From assembly GCF_001870735.1 (NCBI RefSeq), contig NZ_MORL01000005.1, forward strand, positions 17,736 through 81,735: a DNA stretch of 64,000 bases, read 5' to 3'. Shown here piece by piece: positions 15,829-24,255 of the stretch; within the stretch, counting starts at the first letter, position 1, and the number at the start of each line of letters is the position of its first letter. Source of the DNA: Arsenicibacter rosenii. Its GTDB lineage: Bacteria > Bacteroidota > Bacteroidia > Cytophagales > Spirosomataceae. The notes below the pieces were generated by a model. That model saw nothing but the letters and a program-made list of their open reading frames with translations, had not been told where the DNA came from and did no database searches. A program made the translations under genes and the position numbers.

Positions 15829-18153
15829 TTAGCTAGGGCGTGTGAGTCGTTTGTCTTTGCCCTCTCCGTAGTAGGCCCCGTAGCTGTAGCTGTAGTAATA
15901 GGCTTCGCCTTCGCCGACAGCGTTCAGGATCACGTTCAGTTTATTGAACCGGTGTTCGCGGTTCCAGGTATCGAGTTGCTTGATAAAGTTCTTCGGTGTA
16001 TGGTCGTGCCGGACCACATACAGGGTTGCATCGGCCAACGGGGCAATCACCTGCGCATCGGTCACGAGGCCAATCGGCGGGGAGTCGATCAGCACATAGT
16101 CAAAGCGCTTCTTCAGTTCATCGATCAGTTCGGGCAGTTTCGGGCCGCTCAGCAATTCGGCCGGATTCGGCGGAATCGGCCCGCTCGTGATGATAAAATA
16201 ATTCTCGTTGCCCGGCACTGGCTGTAAGATTTCATCTACCGTTGCTTCGCCGATCAGGTAATTGCTCAGCCCCTGCCCCGGAAAAATATTCAGGTTTTTA
16301 TGGAGCTTGGGCTTCCGGAGGTCCATTTCCAGAATCACCGTCGGGCGGTTGACCAGGGCGAGGCTCGCGCCCAGGTTGAGCGAAATAAATGATTTGCCTT
16401 CGCCGCTGATGCTGGAGGTAAACAGGAGCACCTGACTGCCTTTCGGATCGGTCCGTAAAAACTGCAGGTTGGTCCGGAGCGTCCGGATTTGTTCGGCAAT
16501 GATGGATTGCTTCCGGCCCGAAATCACAATCGGCTCCAGCTTTTTGCTCTTGACAATTTCGCCCAGAATCGGTACCTGCGTCCCTTCTTCCACGTCTGTC
16601 CGGCGCATCACGCGGTTGCTCAGCATGTCCTTGCCGGCCATTACTCCTACCGGAATTAGTAGCCCTACCAGCGCAAAAATCAAAAAAATTGTCCGTTGTA
16701 CCGGTTTAACGGGTTCAGCTGCCGTGCGTGCCTTATCCACCGTCCGGCTATCCGAAATAGTAGAGGCGAAGGATACCGCCGTTTCTTCCCGCTTCTGCAG
16801 CAGGTAGGTATACAGGTTGCTTTTAATGGCCTGTTGCCGCGAAATCTCCAGGAGGTTGCGCTCCTTACCCGGAATGGTCCGGATCTGCCCTTCCAGCGTT
16901 ACGTTGTTGGCCTGCAGCTGTTTCTGCGTGGTCGTCAGCATGGCCTTCATGTTTTGCACGTTGGCCTGGATGCTGGTTTTGGTCGATTTTATCTGGCTGT
17001 CCAGCGTCTGCAGCATCGGGTTTTGCTCGGAGGTGGTCCGCGCCATCTGTTCCCGCTGTAGTTCCAGTTCCGACAATTTGCTGACAAGCCCCAGCAATAC
17101 CGGATCATTCAGCCCGAGGGTAGCCGGGGCCATGCCTTTCTGATCGGACTGCTGCTGCACATAACGCTCCACATCTTTCAGCGCACCCAGTTGCAGGGTC
17201 GTTTCGTTTAGCTGCGCATCGTTGGTTTGCAGGGTCTGCAAAAAGCTTTGCGCCTGCGTGCTCAGGTCGGTAATCCCTTGGGAGGATTTGTAGTGCTCCA
17301 CGTCTTTTTCCACTACGGCCAAATCACCCGAAATCAGGGACAGGCGGTCTTCGATGAATTTCAGCGTGTTGCCCGCAATCTGATTTTTGTCGGCAATGGC
17401 CGCCTGGTTATATTCGTCGATCAGGCCGTTCAGAATCGCTTCGCCACGCTCCGGTACCGCATCTTCCAGCGACAGCACAATCACCGTCGAGGCTTTGCTG
17501 GTTGGCTCGGCTTTCAGCGCGTTTACATAGCCGTTTACGGCATCCGTCCGCGTCAGCACCTGTACAATCACCGGCTCAGTCGTTGGTTTCAGCCCCTTCA
17601 GCCCGTCTACCCGAATCCGGCCATAGGGCGTAATCAGCGGCCGGTTAACGGGATAGGTTTTGCCGTTGATCTGTACGGTGTTAATGGTTGGGAACGTAAG
17701 CCGCAGTTCGTCTTTGTACAGGGCCGGGCTAGCGGCTTCGACCACAAACCGGAACGGCCGCGCGGCATACAGATCGCGTTTGCCAAAGGACGTTTCGGTA
17801 TAATAGCGGACATCCAGATCCAGTTTGTTCACCACTTTTTCCATCAGGGTAAACGATTTCAGGATCTCAATTTCGTTTTCCACCGTTTTTTTCGGCCCCG
17901 AAATCTCCAGTTCCTTCAGAATGCTTTCCTGATCAATCCCCTTTTTTTCGTCCTTGATCAACAGGCTTGCCTGCGAACGGTATACGGGTTGCTGATACAG
18001 TAAATACACATAAGCACCCGCCAGCGCCACTACGAGCGAAGCCACAAACCAGGGCCAGTTGCGCAGGTAACGGAATACGGTCGCCCGCAAATTTTGAGAA
18101 TCCGTATCAACCTCCTGAAAAGGGATGTACGAGTAATTAGATGGATTGGACAT
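15829..18153 (-). CDS. Wzc-type polysaccharide co-polymerase/tyrosine kinase
   Basis: 774 residues. An N-terminal Wzz domain with one TM helix (about 33-53), a long periplasmic coiled-coil region (about 250-480) and a second TM helix (about 505-525) lead into a cytoplasmic BY-kinase. The kinase has Walker A SGEGKS (about 583-588), Walker A' ILEMD (607-611), Walker B LIDSPP (688-693) and a tyrosine-rich tail (about 752-762) for autophosphorylation. Such proteins control chain length and open the Wza channel. The gene is 11 bp downstream of the Wza gene. Composition is GC-rich, unlike the sugar-assembly cassette it serves. Confidence 0.95.
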   Translation of the reverse strand: MSNPSNYSYIPFQEVDTDSQNLRATVFRYLRNWPWFVASLVVALAGAYVYLLYQQPVYRSQASLLIKDEKKGIDQESILKELEISGPKKTVENEIEILKSFTLMEKVVNKLDLDVRYYTETSFGKRDLYAARPFRFVVEAASPALYKDELRLTFPTINTVQINGKTYPVNRPLITPYGRIRVDGLKGLKPTTEPVIVQVLTRTDAVNGYVNALKAEPTSKASTVIVLSLEDAVPERGEAILNGLIDEYNQAAIADKNQIAGNTLKFIEDRLSLISGDLAVVEKDVEHYKSSQGITDLSTQAQSFLQTLQTNDAQLNETTLQLGALKDVERYVQQQSDQKGMAPATLGLNDPVLLGLVSKLSELELQREQMARTTSEQNPMLQTLDSQIKSTKTSIQANVQNMKAMLTTTQKQLQANNVTLEGQIRTIPGKERNLLEISRQQAIKSNLYTYLLQKREETAVSFASTISDSRTVDKARTAAEPVKPVQRTIFLIFALVGLLIPVGVMAGKDMLSNRVMRRTDVEEGTQVPILGEIVKSKKLEPIVISGRKQSIIAEQIRTLRTNLQFLRTDPKGSQVLLFTSSISGEGKSFISLNLGASLALVNRPTVILEMDLRKPKLHKNLNIFPGQGLSNYLIGEATVDEILQPVPGNENYFIITSGPIPPNPAELLSGPKLPELIDELKKRFDYVLIDSPPIGLVTDAQVIAPLADATLYVVRHDHTPKNFIKQLDTWNREHRFNKLNVILNAVGEGEAYYYSYSYGAYYGEGKDKRLTRPS

Positions 18154-18164
18154 GCGGTATGGGC

Positions 18165-18956
18165 TTAAAGTCTGGTAACGATGATAGCAACAATTGACAG
18201 CGCGCTCAGGATGATGGGCAGAATCCGGTAGGCATTGTCTGCACTAGCCACCCGGGCATTGCCGGGCTCTACATACACAATGTCACCCGGATGCAGGTAG
18301 TAAAAAGGCGATTTAAACAAATCCCGTTGGCGGAGGTCGATGCGGGCAAAGATTTTCTGCCCGTTTTCTTCACGGATCACTAATACATTATCCCGGCGGC
18401 CGTAGACCGTCAGGTCACCCGCGAGGCCAATGGCCTGCGGGAGCGTTATTTGCTCATTTGGTATCGAATACATGGACGGCCGCGTTACCTCACCCAATAC
18501 GCTGACCTGGAAGCTGGTGTTGCGGACATTTACGGTTGGTTCTTTCAGATAGGTCGTTACTTTTCCCCGGATAAGGTCGGCCACCTGTGAGGTGGTTGAA
18601 CCGGCTACTTTTATTTTGCCCATCAGGGGCATTTCGATATTGCCCGCATTATCCACGAGATAACCGGGAATGTACGGTAATGATGCATTTGGTGTTGACG
18701 CCTGCGTCTGACTTACCTGGTTAATGACTGCGTAGGGATTAAAGAAAGAGGTGGCTTCGGGGTTGAGGCTGCTGACCTGGATAGAGAGCACATCGCCCGT
18801 CTGAATGGTTGGGGTGTAGCGGCTCGCGACCGTCAGCGTGTCGGCGGTTGTTTTCTGGAAAAGCACCAGCTCTTTGCTGGAAATGCAGCCCGTCAGACAG
18901 AGGCAGAGACAAGCCAGCCAGAATCCGGTGCGGGTGATGCGTGCGTGTGGAGTCAT
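18165..18956 (-). CDS. Wza-type polysaccharide export lipoprotein
   Basis: A 263-residue outer-membrane export protein. A signal peptide ends in the lipobox LTGC (Cys about 24); a Poly_export domain (TIQTGDVLSIQVSSLNPEA) follows, then an SLBB domain (FQVSVLGEVTRPSMYSIP, LPQAIGLAGDLTVYGRRDNVL), and a C-terminal hydrophobic helix ends the protein, as in short Bacteroidota Wza proteins. It should form the outer-membrane channel working with the Wzc protein encoded 11 bp downstream. It is the first gene of the minus-strand export operon, so the operon promoter should lie in 18957-19300. Confidence 0.9.
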   Translation of the reverse strand: MTPHARITRTGFWLACLCLCLTGCISSKELVLFQKTTADTLTVASRYTPTIQTGDVLSIQVSSLNPEATSFFNPYAVINQVSQTQASTPNASLPYIPGYLVDNAGNIEMPLMGKIKVAGSTTSQVADLIRGKVTTYLKEPTVNVRNTSFQVSVLGEVTRPSMYSIPNEQITLPQAIGLAGDLTVYGRRDNVLVIREENGQKIFARIDLRQRDLFKSPFYYLHPGDIVYVEPGNARVASADNAYRILPIILSALSIVAIIVTRL

Positions 18957-19183
18957 AGGCTGTTTGCGTTAATGTCTTTCCATACCTGCCCGCTATACGG
19001 GCATTGTTTACACTTGAACATAGAATCACTAATGTTAAGATAAGATAGTCAGAGTTGTTACCTCTTATTTTTATCAGTAACCAATAGTATCTTTTTTTCT
19101 AATGATCGTTACGGAAATCGAGTACTAAGTAAATAGAAAAAATAGTTACTACAATGGGGTCATATGCAGAATTTGTCTTATTT

Positions 19184-19231
19184 GGCGATAAGTAATATTA
19201 CTTATACAAATTGTACAAAAGCATTATCGCC
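19184..19231. promoter_or_regulatory. Candidate operator: stacked palindromes
   Basis: ataagtaatattacttat (19188-19205) is a perfect 18-bp palindrome; tacaaattgta (19205-19215) follows it directly. Both are enclosed by ggcgataa (19184-19191) and ttatcgcc (19224-19231). The site lies about 230 bp upstream of the Wza start. Such symmetry suits a dimeric repressor or activator of the polysaccharide operon, but no regulator is encoded nearby. Confidence 0.35.
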
Positions 19232-19597
19232 GCTAACCAAATCCCCATTTCCGTCACAAAGTTGTTTATAATTAATAAGAACTCGTATACGTATTTATAC
19301 GCTATTTTCATCTGACTGACAGGGCTGAAACCATCTTTCTGTTTGGTAATCAACTGGTTTAGCCATATAATAAATTTTAAATTATCCCTTTCAGTAAAAA
19401 TTGTACTGATTTTTGAGGATTATATGTTACCTTATTCTTGTAACCATATCGATTACAACCGGTACACCCTATACTATCGGGGTTTATTAACCGGTAGCCG
19501 CAAATATCTGAAGAATATCTTTTTGGGGACTTAATGCCATAAGTGGTTAATTCATATTTATCACTGATCGTAATCATATACTTGTATTGCGCAAAAA

Positions 19598-19660
19598 TTT
19601 ACCACATAGCCACACAGAAAACATAGGTTTTATCTTTCTCTTTGTAGGCTATGTGGTAAA
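19598..19660. repeat. Inverted repeat before glycosyltransferase gene
   Basis: tttaccacatagcc (19598-19611) and ggctatgtggtaaa (19647-19660) are perfect 14-bp arms with a 35-bp loop. The right arm ends 14 bases before the GTG start at 19675. It resembles the accacag-type repeat at 34.0-34.15 kb in position and style. Confidence 0.6.
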
Positions 19661-19674
19661 AAATAAATTTTACA

Positions 19675-21318
19675 GTGAGTCAACGTTCATTTCCGGGCTG
19701 GGTGCCTCTGGCATTTGTTTTGCTCGCCACAACAGCCGTGTTCAGCCACCTCGGCTATTTGCCGGTCGATGTCCGGACCGACGAGCCGAGGCGGGCCGTC
19801 GTCGCGCTGGAGATGCTGCTGTCGGGCCATTACCTCACCCCTACCCTCAACGGGGCCCTCTATTTCAACAAGCCGCCGCTCTACAACTGGATGATCGCCG
19901 GTTCGTTCCGTCTTTGGGGCGATTTTTCGTCGCTGGCGCTGCGGTTTCCGATGGCGCTTTCTGCCATCGGCTTTTCACTGACTATTTTCTGGTTTGTCCG
20001 CCGTGAGCTGGGGGCCTACAGGGCGTTTCTGATTGCGGGGATGCAGCTGGTCAACGGGCGGGTGCTGTTTTTCGAGACCTTGTTCGGGCTCATGGACATT
20101 ACGCTGGCGTGGATTACCTACACGAGCTGGATGCTGCTCTACCGGCTGTCGGTGCGGCAACGCTGGTGGGTGCTTTATCCGGCCACCTACCTGCTGACGG
20201 CCATCGGGTTTATGATGAAGGGCTGGCCATCGGTTATTTTTCAGGGGCTTACGCTGGTTGGCTGGCTGGGGTGGCGGCGCGAATGGCGGCGGCTGTGGCA
20301 TCCGGCCCACGTGGCCGGGCTGCTGCTGTTTGCCGGCCTTGTCGGCGGCTATTACGTGGCGGCGGCGCTGGAAGCGGGTTTTCCGGTGGCCAAAGCCCTG
20401 GATGTGCTCTGGTTTGAGAGTACCCGCCGGACGGCCCTCACCTTCGGCATCGGCGCGGCCCTGCTCCACCTGCTGACGTTTCCGTTTGAGTTTATCTACC
20501 ATTTTGCGCCGTTTACGCTGCTACTGCCCCTGCTCGCGGTTCGGGGGGCCCCAGACCGGCTGCGGGCGCATCCGTTTCTGGCCTTCAACGGGCTGGTGTT
20601 TCTGGTGAACATACCCATCTACTGGGCGTCGCCGCAGGTCTATGCCCGTTATCTGCTGATGTTTCTGCCGCTGCTGTTTACCTGTCTGGTCTACTTGTAT
20701 GAGGGCGTAGGGCGGAGAGCGGGGAGCGGAGAGCGCGGGGTGTGGGTTCGCCGGTGGGTGGAGCGGATCTGGGGCGGGCTGATGGCGCTGATTGCTGTCG
20801 GGGCGTTGGGGCTGCCTTTTCTGCCCGACATGCAGGGGATTCCGTACCGGTTCACGTGGGCGGCGGGGGCCTCCGTCGTACTGGGCGGGTGCTGGTATGC
20901 CTATACGCGCCTGCCTGCCCACCGGCTGCTGATCCTGCTGTTCTATCTGCTCTTCGGCCGGATAGCCTTTAACGCGCTCGTATTGCCCCCCCGGCTGGCC
21001 AAGCGGGCTTTCTACAAAGCGACCTCTGAGCAGGCCGCGCGGCTGACGCTCGACCCTCGCGGGCGGCCGCTGCCCCTCTATGTCTACCGGCAGACGATCA
21101 CGCCCGAACTGGGCGCCACCGACGTCAATACGTTTCATATCGAAGTGGTCCGGCGGCAGATTTTGCCCCTGACGAGCCAGAAACACCCGAATGCCTTGTA
21201 TCTTGCCGACTCCGTCAGCCTCCTCAACGAACACTACCAAACCCTCGGCACCCTCATGCTCTACGACAACCACCCGGCGAAGATTGTAAAATTTGTGAAT
21301 GAGCGATTGAGCGATTGA
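19675..21318 (+). CDS. ArnT/PMT-like membrane glycosyltransferase (GT83 type)
   Basis: A 547-residue polytopic membrane protein with about eleven to thirteen hydrophobic helices. The first periplasmic loop has DVRTDEPRRAVVALEML, with the Asp-Glu catalytic pair of the GT39/GT83 superfamily, and LNGALYFNKPPLYNWM, the K-P-P-L/Y-x-W signature of ArnT-type enzymes. These use a polyprenyl-phosphate sugar and act on the periplasmic side. The neighbouring GT2 gene at 21390 can make such a donor. Translation seems to start at GTG 19675, since no ATG precedes the first helix. A repeat-like insert (gcggagagc units near 20710-20740) codes a polar RRAGSGERG loop. Confidence 0.8.
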   Translation: MSQRSFPGWVPLAFVLLATTAVFSHLGYLPVDVRTDEPRRAVVALEMLLSGHYLTPTLNGALYFNKPPLYNWMIAGSFRLWGDFSSLALRFPMALSAIGFSLTIFWFVRRELGAYRAFLIAGMQLVNGRVLFFETLFGLMDITLAWITYTSWMLLYRLSVRQRWWVLYPATYLLTAIGFMMKGWPSVIFQGLTLVGWLGWRREWRRLWHPAHVAGLLLFAGLVGGYYVAAALEAGFPVAKALDVLWFESTRRTALTFGIGAALLHLLTFPFEFIYHFAPFTLLLPLLAVRGAPDRLRAHPFLAFNGLVFLVNIPIYWASPQVYARYLLMFLPLLFTCLVYLYEGVGRRAGSGERGVWVRRWVERIWGGLMALIAVGALGLPFLPDMQGIPYRFTWAAGASVVLGGCWYAYTRLPAHRLLILLFYLLFGRIAFNALVLPPRLAKRAFYKATSEQAARLTLDPRGRPLPLYVYRQTITPELGATDVNTFHIEVVRRQILPLTSQKHPNALYLADSVSLLNEHYQTLGTLMLYDNHPAKIVKFVNERLSD

Positions 21319-21389
21319 GTGAAAGGATCACTCATTCACAAATTCACTCAATCACTCATTCGCCCAATCACTCAATGACGCGTTAAACC
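21319..21389. repeat. cactcaat/gattgagtg hairpin repeats
   Basis: The stop region of the upstream gene (gagcgattgagcgattgagtg, from about 21301) pairs imperfectly with the cactcaatcactcattc copies that follow (about 21328-21375), giving a long hairpin that could act as a terminator or be a slippage hot spot. Confidence 0.5.
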
Positions 21390-22352
21390 ATGCAGCGCCA
21401 CTCAATCAGTCAATCAGTCAATCAGTCAATCATAGTCTCGGTTGTCATTTGTGTTTATAACGAAGCCGGGAACATCGGGCCGTTGGTAGAGGAACTGCGA
21501 TCGGCGCTGCGGGGACGTAGCTATGAGCTGATTTATGTCAATGACGGGTCGACAGACGGGACACTGGCGGAGCTGGACGCCCTGGCGGCTCCGGAGCTGG
21601 TGATTGTCGATCTGGCGCGGAATTACGGGCAGAGCCAGGCCCTGGCGGCGGGGTTTGCGGTGGCACAGGGCACCTGGGTGGTGACCCTCGACGGCGATCT
21701 GCAGCACGATCCGGCCGATATTCCACGGCTGCTGACGCTGGCCGAAAGCGGCGGGTATGACATGGTCGGGAGTGTGAGAGCGCGGCGGCAGGACGGTTTC
21801 TGGCTCCGGAAAGTACCGAGTTGGGTCGCCAACGCCCTCATCCGGCGCGTGACCGGTGTTTACCTGCACGATTATGGCAGCTCCCTGCGCGTGTTCCGCA
21901 CCGACCTGGCGAAGCGGCTACCGCTCTATGGCGAACTGCACCGGTTTATGCCCGTGCTGGCCCATCTGGAAGGAGCCCGCATGACCGAAGTGCCGGTCCA
22001 CCACCGCGCCCGCCTGCATGGTGCTTCCAAATACGGGCTGGGCCGGACCATGAAGGTCATCAGCGATCTGATGCTGCTGGTTTTTCTGAAGCGCTACGGC
22101 CTGAAGCCCATGCATTTTTTCGGGCACGGCAGCCTGTACATGTGGGCGGTCAGCGGCCTGCTCTACGCGTACGACGGCTGGCACTTTCTGACCAACGGTG
22201 TCCGGCACCCCTCCCTGCTGGCGCCTCTGCTGCTTGTCGGCGGTTTTCAGTTTCTGGGCATGGGACTGCTGGCCGAACTCCTCCTCCGCCTGTATTACAA
22301 TTCCCCCCAGCGAACGACGTACCGTATACGTAACCTAACCAAAAAATCATAA
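21390..22352 (+). CDS. GT2 polyprenyl-phosphate glycosyltransferase (DPM1/GtrB/ArnC-like)
   Basis: 320 residues. A GT-A domain carries VVICVYNEAGNIG, NDGSTDGT and DGDLQHDPAD (the DxD-type metal site), and two C-terminal TM helices follow (about 240-265 and 275-300). Such enzymes make undecaprenyl-phosphate-linked sugars for periplasmic transferases, fitting the ArnT-like gene 71 bp upstream. Residues 5-14 (SISQSVNQSI) are coded by 8-bp tcaatcag repeats at 21402-21433; a gain or loss of one unit would shift the frame right after the start codon. Confidence 0.85.
   Translation: MQRHSISQSVNQSIIVSVVICVYNEAGNIGPLVEELRSALRGRSYELIYVNDGSTDGTLAELDALAAPELVIVDLARNYGQSQALAAGFAVAQGTWVVTLDGDLQHDPADIPRLLTLAESGGYDMVGSVRARRQDGFWLRKVPSWVANALIRRVTGVYLHDYGSSLRVFRTDLAKRLPLYGELHRFMPVLAHLEGARMTEVPVHHRARLHGASKYGLGRTMKVISDLMLLVFLKRYGLKPMHFFGHGSLYMWAVSGLLYAYDGWHFLTNGVRHPSLLAPLLLVGGFQFLGMGLLAELLLRLYYNSPQRTTYRIRNLTKKS
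21402..21433 (+). repeat. 8-bp tandem repeat tcaatcag in coding start
   Basis: Three full copies (21402-21409, 21410-21417, 21418-21425) and a fourth ending tcaatcat. The unit length is not a multiple of three, so slippage changes the reading frame of the glycosyltransferase starting at 21390. Confidence 0.8.
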
Positions 22353-22650
22353 ATCAGAACAATCATATCCGCCTTTATTTATGTGACTTATCCTATATTT
22401 ATTTATAATTATCTGGCACAATAGTTGTTTGTTTATAATTTTGTAGCTAGTAATTATTCTTTTACCGGTTCAAGTAAATAAGTTGGTTACTAACAAATCG
22501 ATTTCCTTCATAGTTGAATATTACAATTTCTACAATCAGTCAGCTGTCTGTTCAGAACGCCGATAATGGTAGCCAGGCCGCTACCTATACGACAACGGTA
22601 GGCGGTGCTGCCTGCCCGGCAGGTAACTAAGGGTTTGCGGCTTATAAAAG
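22353..22650. other. Intergenic region with coding-like remnant
   Basis: No complete gene is seen. The stretch 22514-22630 reads as a 38-codon open segment (TTG first, TAA end) with a protein-like composition, including NITISTISQLSVQNADNGS and TTTVGGAACPAGN. It resembles the C-terminal end of a secreted protein but lacks a normal start. It is either a gene fragment or chance. Confidence 0.3.
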
Positions 22651-22681
22651 GGTCTGTCCGGGGGGTGTTTCCGGGCAGACC
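22651..22681. terminator. Hairpin terminator
   Basis: ggtctgtccgg (22651-22661) pairs with ccgggcagacc (22671-22681) with one G-U pair and a 9-nt loop. It ends the minus-strand membrane-protein gene 13 bp away. The 15-mer tgtttccgggcagac (22666-22680) recurs at 27158-27172. Confidence 0.55.
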
Positions 22682-22693
22682 GGTTTGTTTGGG

Positions 22694-22939
22694 TCAGGCG
22701 GCCGTTTTTTTCCGGATAATGGCATTGAGCGCAATCAGCACCCACACCACATTGACCAGGGCGGAGGGGTACGCGTGGTGATAGATGGTATTGACAACAA
22801 AAAACACACCGCCTACCATGTTCATCCAGATGTAGGCAATGTGATCGGCTTTGAGGCGGCCGTAGATATTGGCGGCGTAGGCCCCCACGATCAGCACTGA
22901 GCCAATCCAGCCCAGGGTTTCAATCAGAATGTGCATCAT
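22694..22939 (-). CDS. Small membrane protein, CBU_0592-like
   Basis: An 81-residue protein with three hydrophobic helices (about 6-24, 34-52, 58-74), resembling the CBU_0592 family of small membrane proteins of unknown function (IETLGWIGSVLIVGAYA, WMNMVGGVFFVVNTIYHHAYPS). It lies 7 bp after the epimerase gene on the same strand and is probably co-transcribed with it. A role cannot be given. Confidence 0.7.
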   Translation of the reverse strand: MMHILIETLGWIGSVLIVGAYAANIYGRLKADHIAYIWMNMVGGVFFVVNTIYHHAYPSALVNVVWVLIALNAIIRKKTAA

Positions 22940-22946
22940 GTTCAGA

Positions 22947-24155
22947 TCAGATCCGGTCCATCATCTCCATGCAGGCGCGACCGTTGTGGTAGGGGCATTT
23001 CCACATGCTGATTTTGGTGTTGCCCACGATCTTGTGGTGTTCATCCACACCGCCGTACCATTCGCCCCGCTGCCGGTCGATGAGGTATTTTTTGATAAAG
23101 GTCCAGCTTTCTACCGACTTTTCCAGAAACTGCGGTTCTTTTGTCAGCTGCCAGGCATGGATGAACCCGACCATGGCTTCGGCCATTACCCACCACGACC
23201 GCTCCTGATTCAGGTGACCGGTAACCGGATCAAATTCGTAGTTCATCCCGCCATCGGCCGCCAGCCCCGTCGCGGCAGCCCGCGCCATGGCGACCGATTC
23301 TTTTTTGATCGCGTTGACCAGTTCATGATCGCCCAGCACCTCCGCTGCTTCGGGCAGCAGCCAGGACGCTTCGATGTCGTGGCCGTAAGAGATGGCCGTC
23401 CGGCGGGTTTCCCAGTTGTCGCCCTGAAACAAGATCATCCGGTGTGTTGCCGGGTCGATGATGTGCTGCCGGAAAACGTTGATCAGGCCGCGCACCTGCG
23501 TGCGGAGGTCATAGATCCCCTGGCCGCGCTCAGGCCATACGCGCAGCAGACAGGTAAAGGCTTCCAGAATGTGCAGATGGGTATTCATGGTTTTCGACTC
23601 ACCGTTTTCTTTCCGGCTGATGGCATAGGGAGCGGTCGGTGACCAGTCGCGGGCAAATCCTTCGAAAAAGCCCCCGCTTCCTGTTGCGTCATAGGCGTGT
23701 TTGACCATGGCGGTGTAGACTTCCTTTGCAAAAGCCAGGGCAGGGGCGTGTTTCGTGGCGCGGTAGTATTCGCTCAGGCCATACACGGCGAATGCCTGCC
23801 CGTAGAGTTGCTTGGTGGTATCGAGTGGCTTACCGGTTGCGTCGACCGACCAGTAAACACCGCCATAGTCGCGGTCGCGGAAAAAGGTATCGAGGTAATC
23901 GTAGGCCCGTTTAGCCAGCGGGAGGTAGTCAGCGGTGCGGCGGGTGTGACGGGCAGCGGCAGCGAAGGTCCAGAGAATACGGCTGTTGAGGACAATGCCT
24001 TTGGCGGCATCCGGTTCGGGCACATTATCGAGACCGACCTGCCCGTAAAAGCCGCCGTGCCGGGTATCGACCGCGTATTTCTGCCAGTAGGCCAGGATGT
24101 TTGTCAGTTCGGTTTGCAACTCGCGGTGGAGCGCGTGCAGGTCAGGAGATAACAT
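22947..24155 (-). CDS. AGE-family epimerase (cellobiose 2-epimerase-like)
   Basis: A 402-residue (alpha/alpha)6-barrel sugar epimerase. Motifs are those of cellobiose 2-epimerases: MNTHLHILEAFT (His near residue 190), SYGHDIEASWLL (near 255-266, with the catalytic His), and KCPYHNGRAC at the C-terminus (second catalytic His). The expected reaction is C2 epimerisation at the reducing end of beta-1,4 disaccharides such as cellobiose or mannobiose, in the cytoplasm. N-acylglucosamine 2-epimerase is the less likely alternative because these three motifs follow the cellobiose-epimerase form. Confidence 0.85.
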   Translation of the reverse strand: MLSPDLHALHRELQTELTNILAYWQKYAVDTRHGGFYGQVGLDNVPEPDAAKGIVLNSRILWTFAAAARHTRRTADYLPLAKRAYDYLDTFFRDRDYGGVYWSVDATGKPLDTTKQLYGQAFAVYGLSEYYRATKHAPALAFAKEVYTAMVKHAYDATGSGGFFEGFARDWSPTAPYAISRKENGESKTMNTHLHILEAFTCLLRVWPERGQGIYDLRTQVRGLINVFRQHIIDPATHRMILFQGDNWETRRTAISYGHDIEASWLLPEAAEVLGDHELVNAIKKESVAMARAAATGLAADGGMNYEFDPVTGHLNQERSWWVMAEAMVGFIHAWQLTKEPQFLEKSVESWTFIKKYLIDRQRGEWYGGVDEHHKIVGNTKISMWKCPYHNGRACMEMMDRI

Positions 24156-24255
24156 ACCGGTTTTCGTTTGGTCAGGTAAGGCAGGGGGGCAAAAAATCTA
24201 CTATAGGTTTTCCTACAGATTTTATCTACCTTTCCTTCTCATTATCACAGCCTTT

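Larger units (their letters stand above)
18957..19674. promoter_or_regulatory. Divergent AT-rich control region of the export operon
   Basis: No gene is seen in these 718 bases between the minus-strand export operon and a plus-strand glycosyltransferase. The region is AT-rich and holds two stacked palindromes (19188-19205 and 19205-19215) plus a separate inverted repeat (19598-19660). No clear TAnnTTTG box for the export operon was found. Confidence 0.5.

Noticed and set aside
20521..21273. Long minus-strand frame opposite the ArnT-like gene
   Set aside because: It is Gln/Pro/Arg-rich, a mirror of the GC-rich codons on the plus strand, which clearly code a membrane enzyme.
22947..24155. Epimerase as the ManNAc supplier for the nonulosonate module
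   Set aside because: Its three active-site motifs are those of cellobiose 2-epimerases, and it lies in a separate GC-rich unit away from the cassette.
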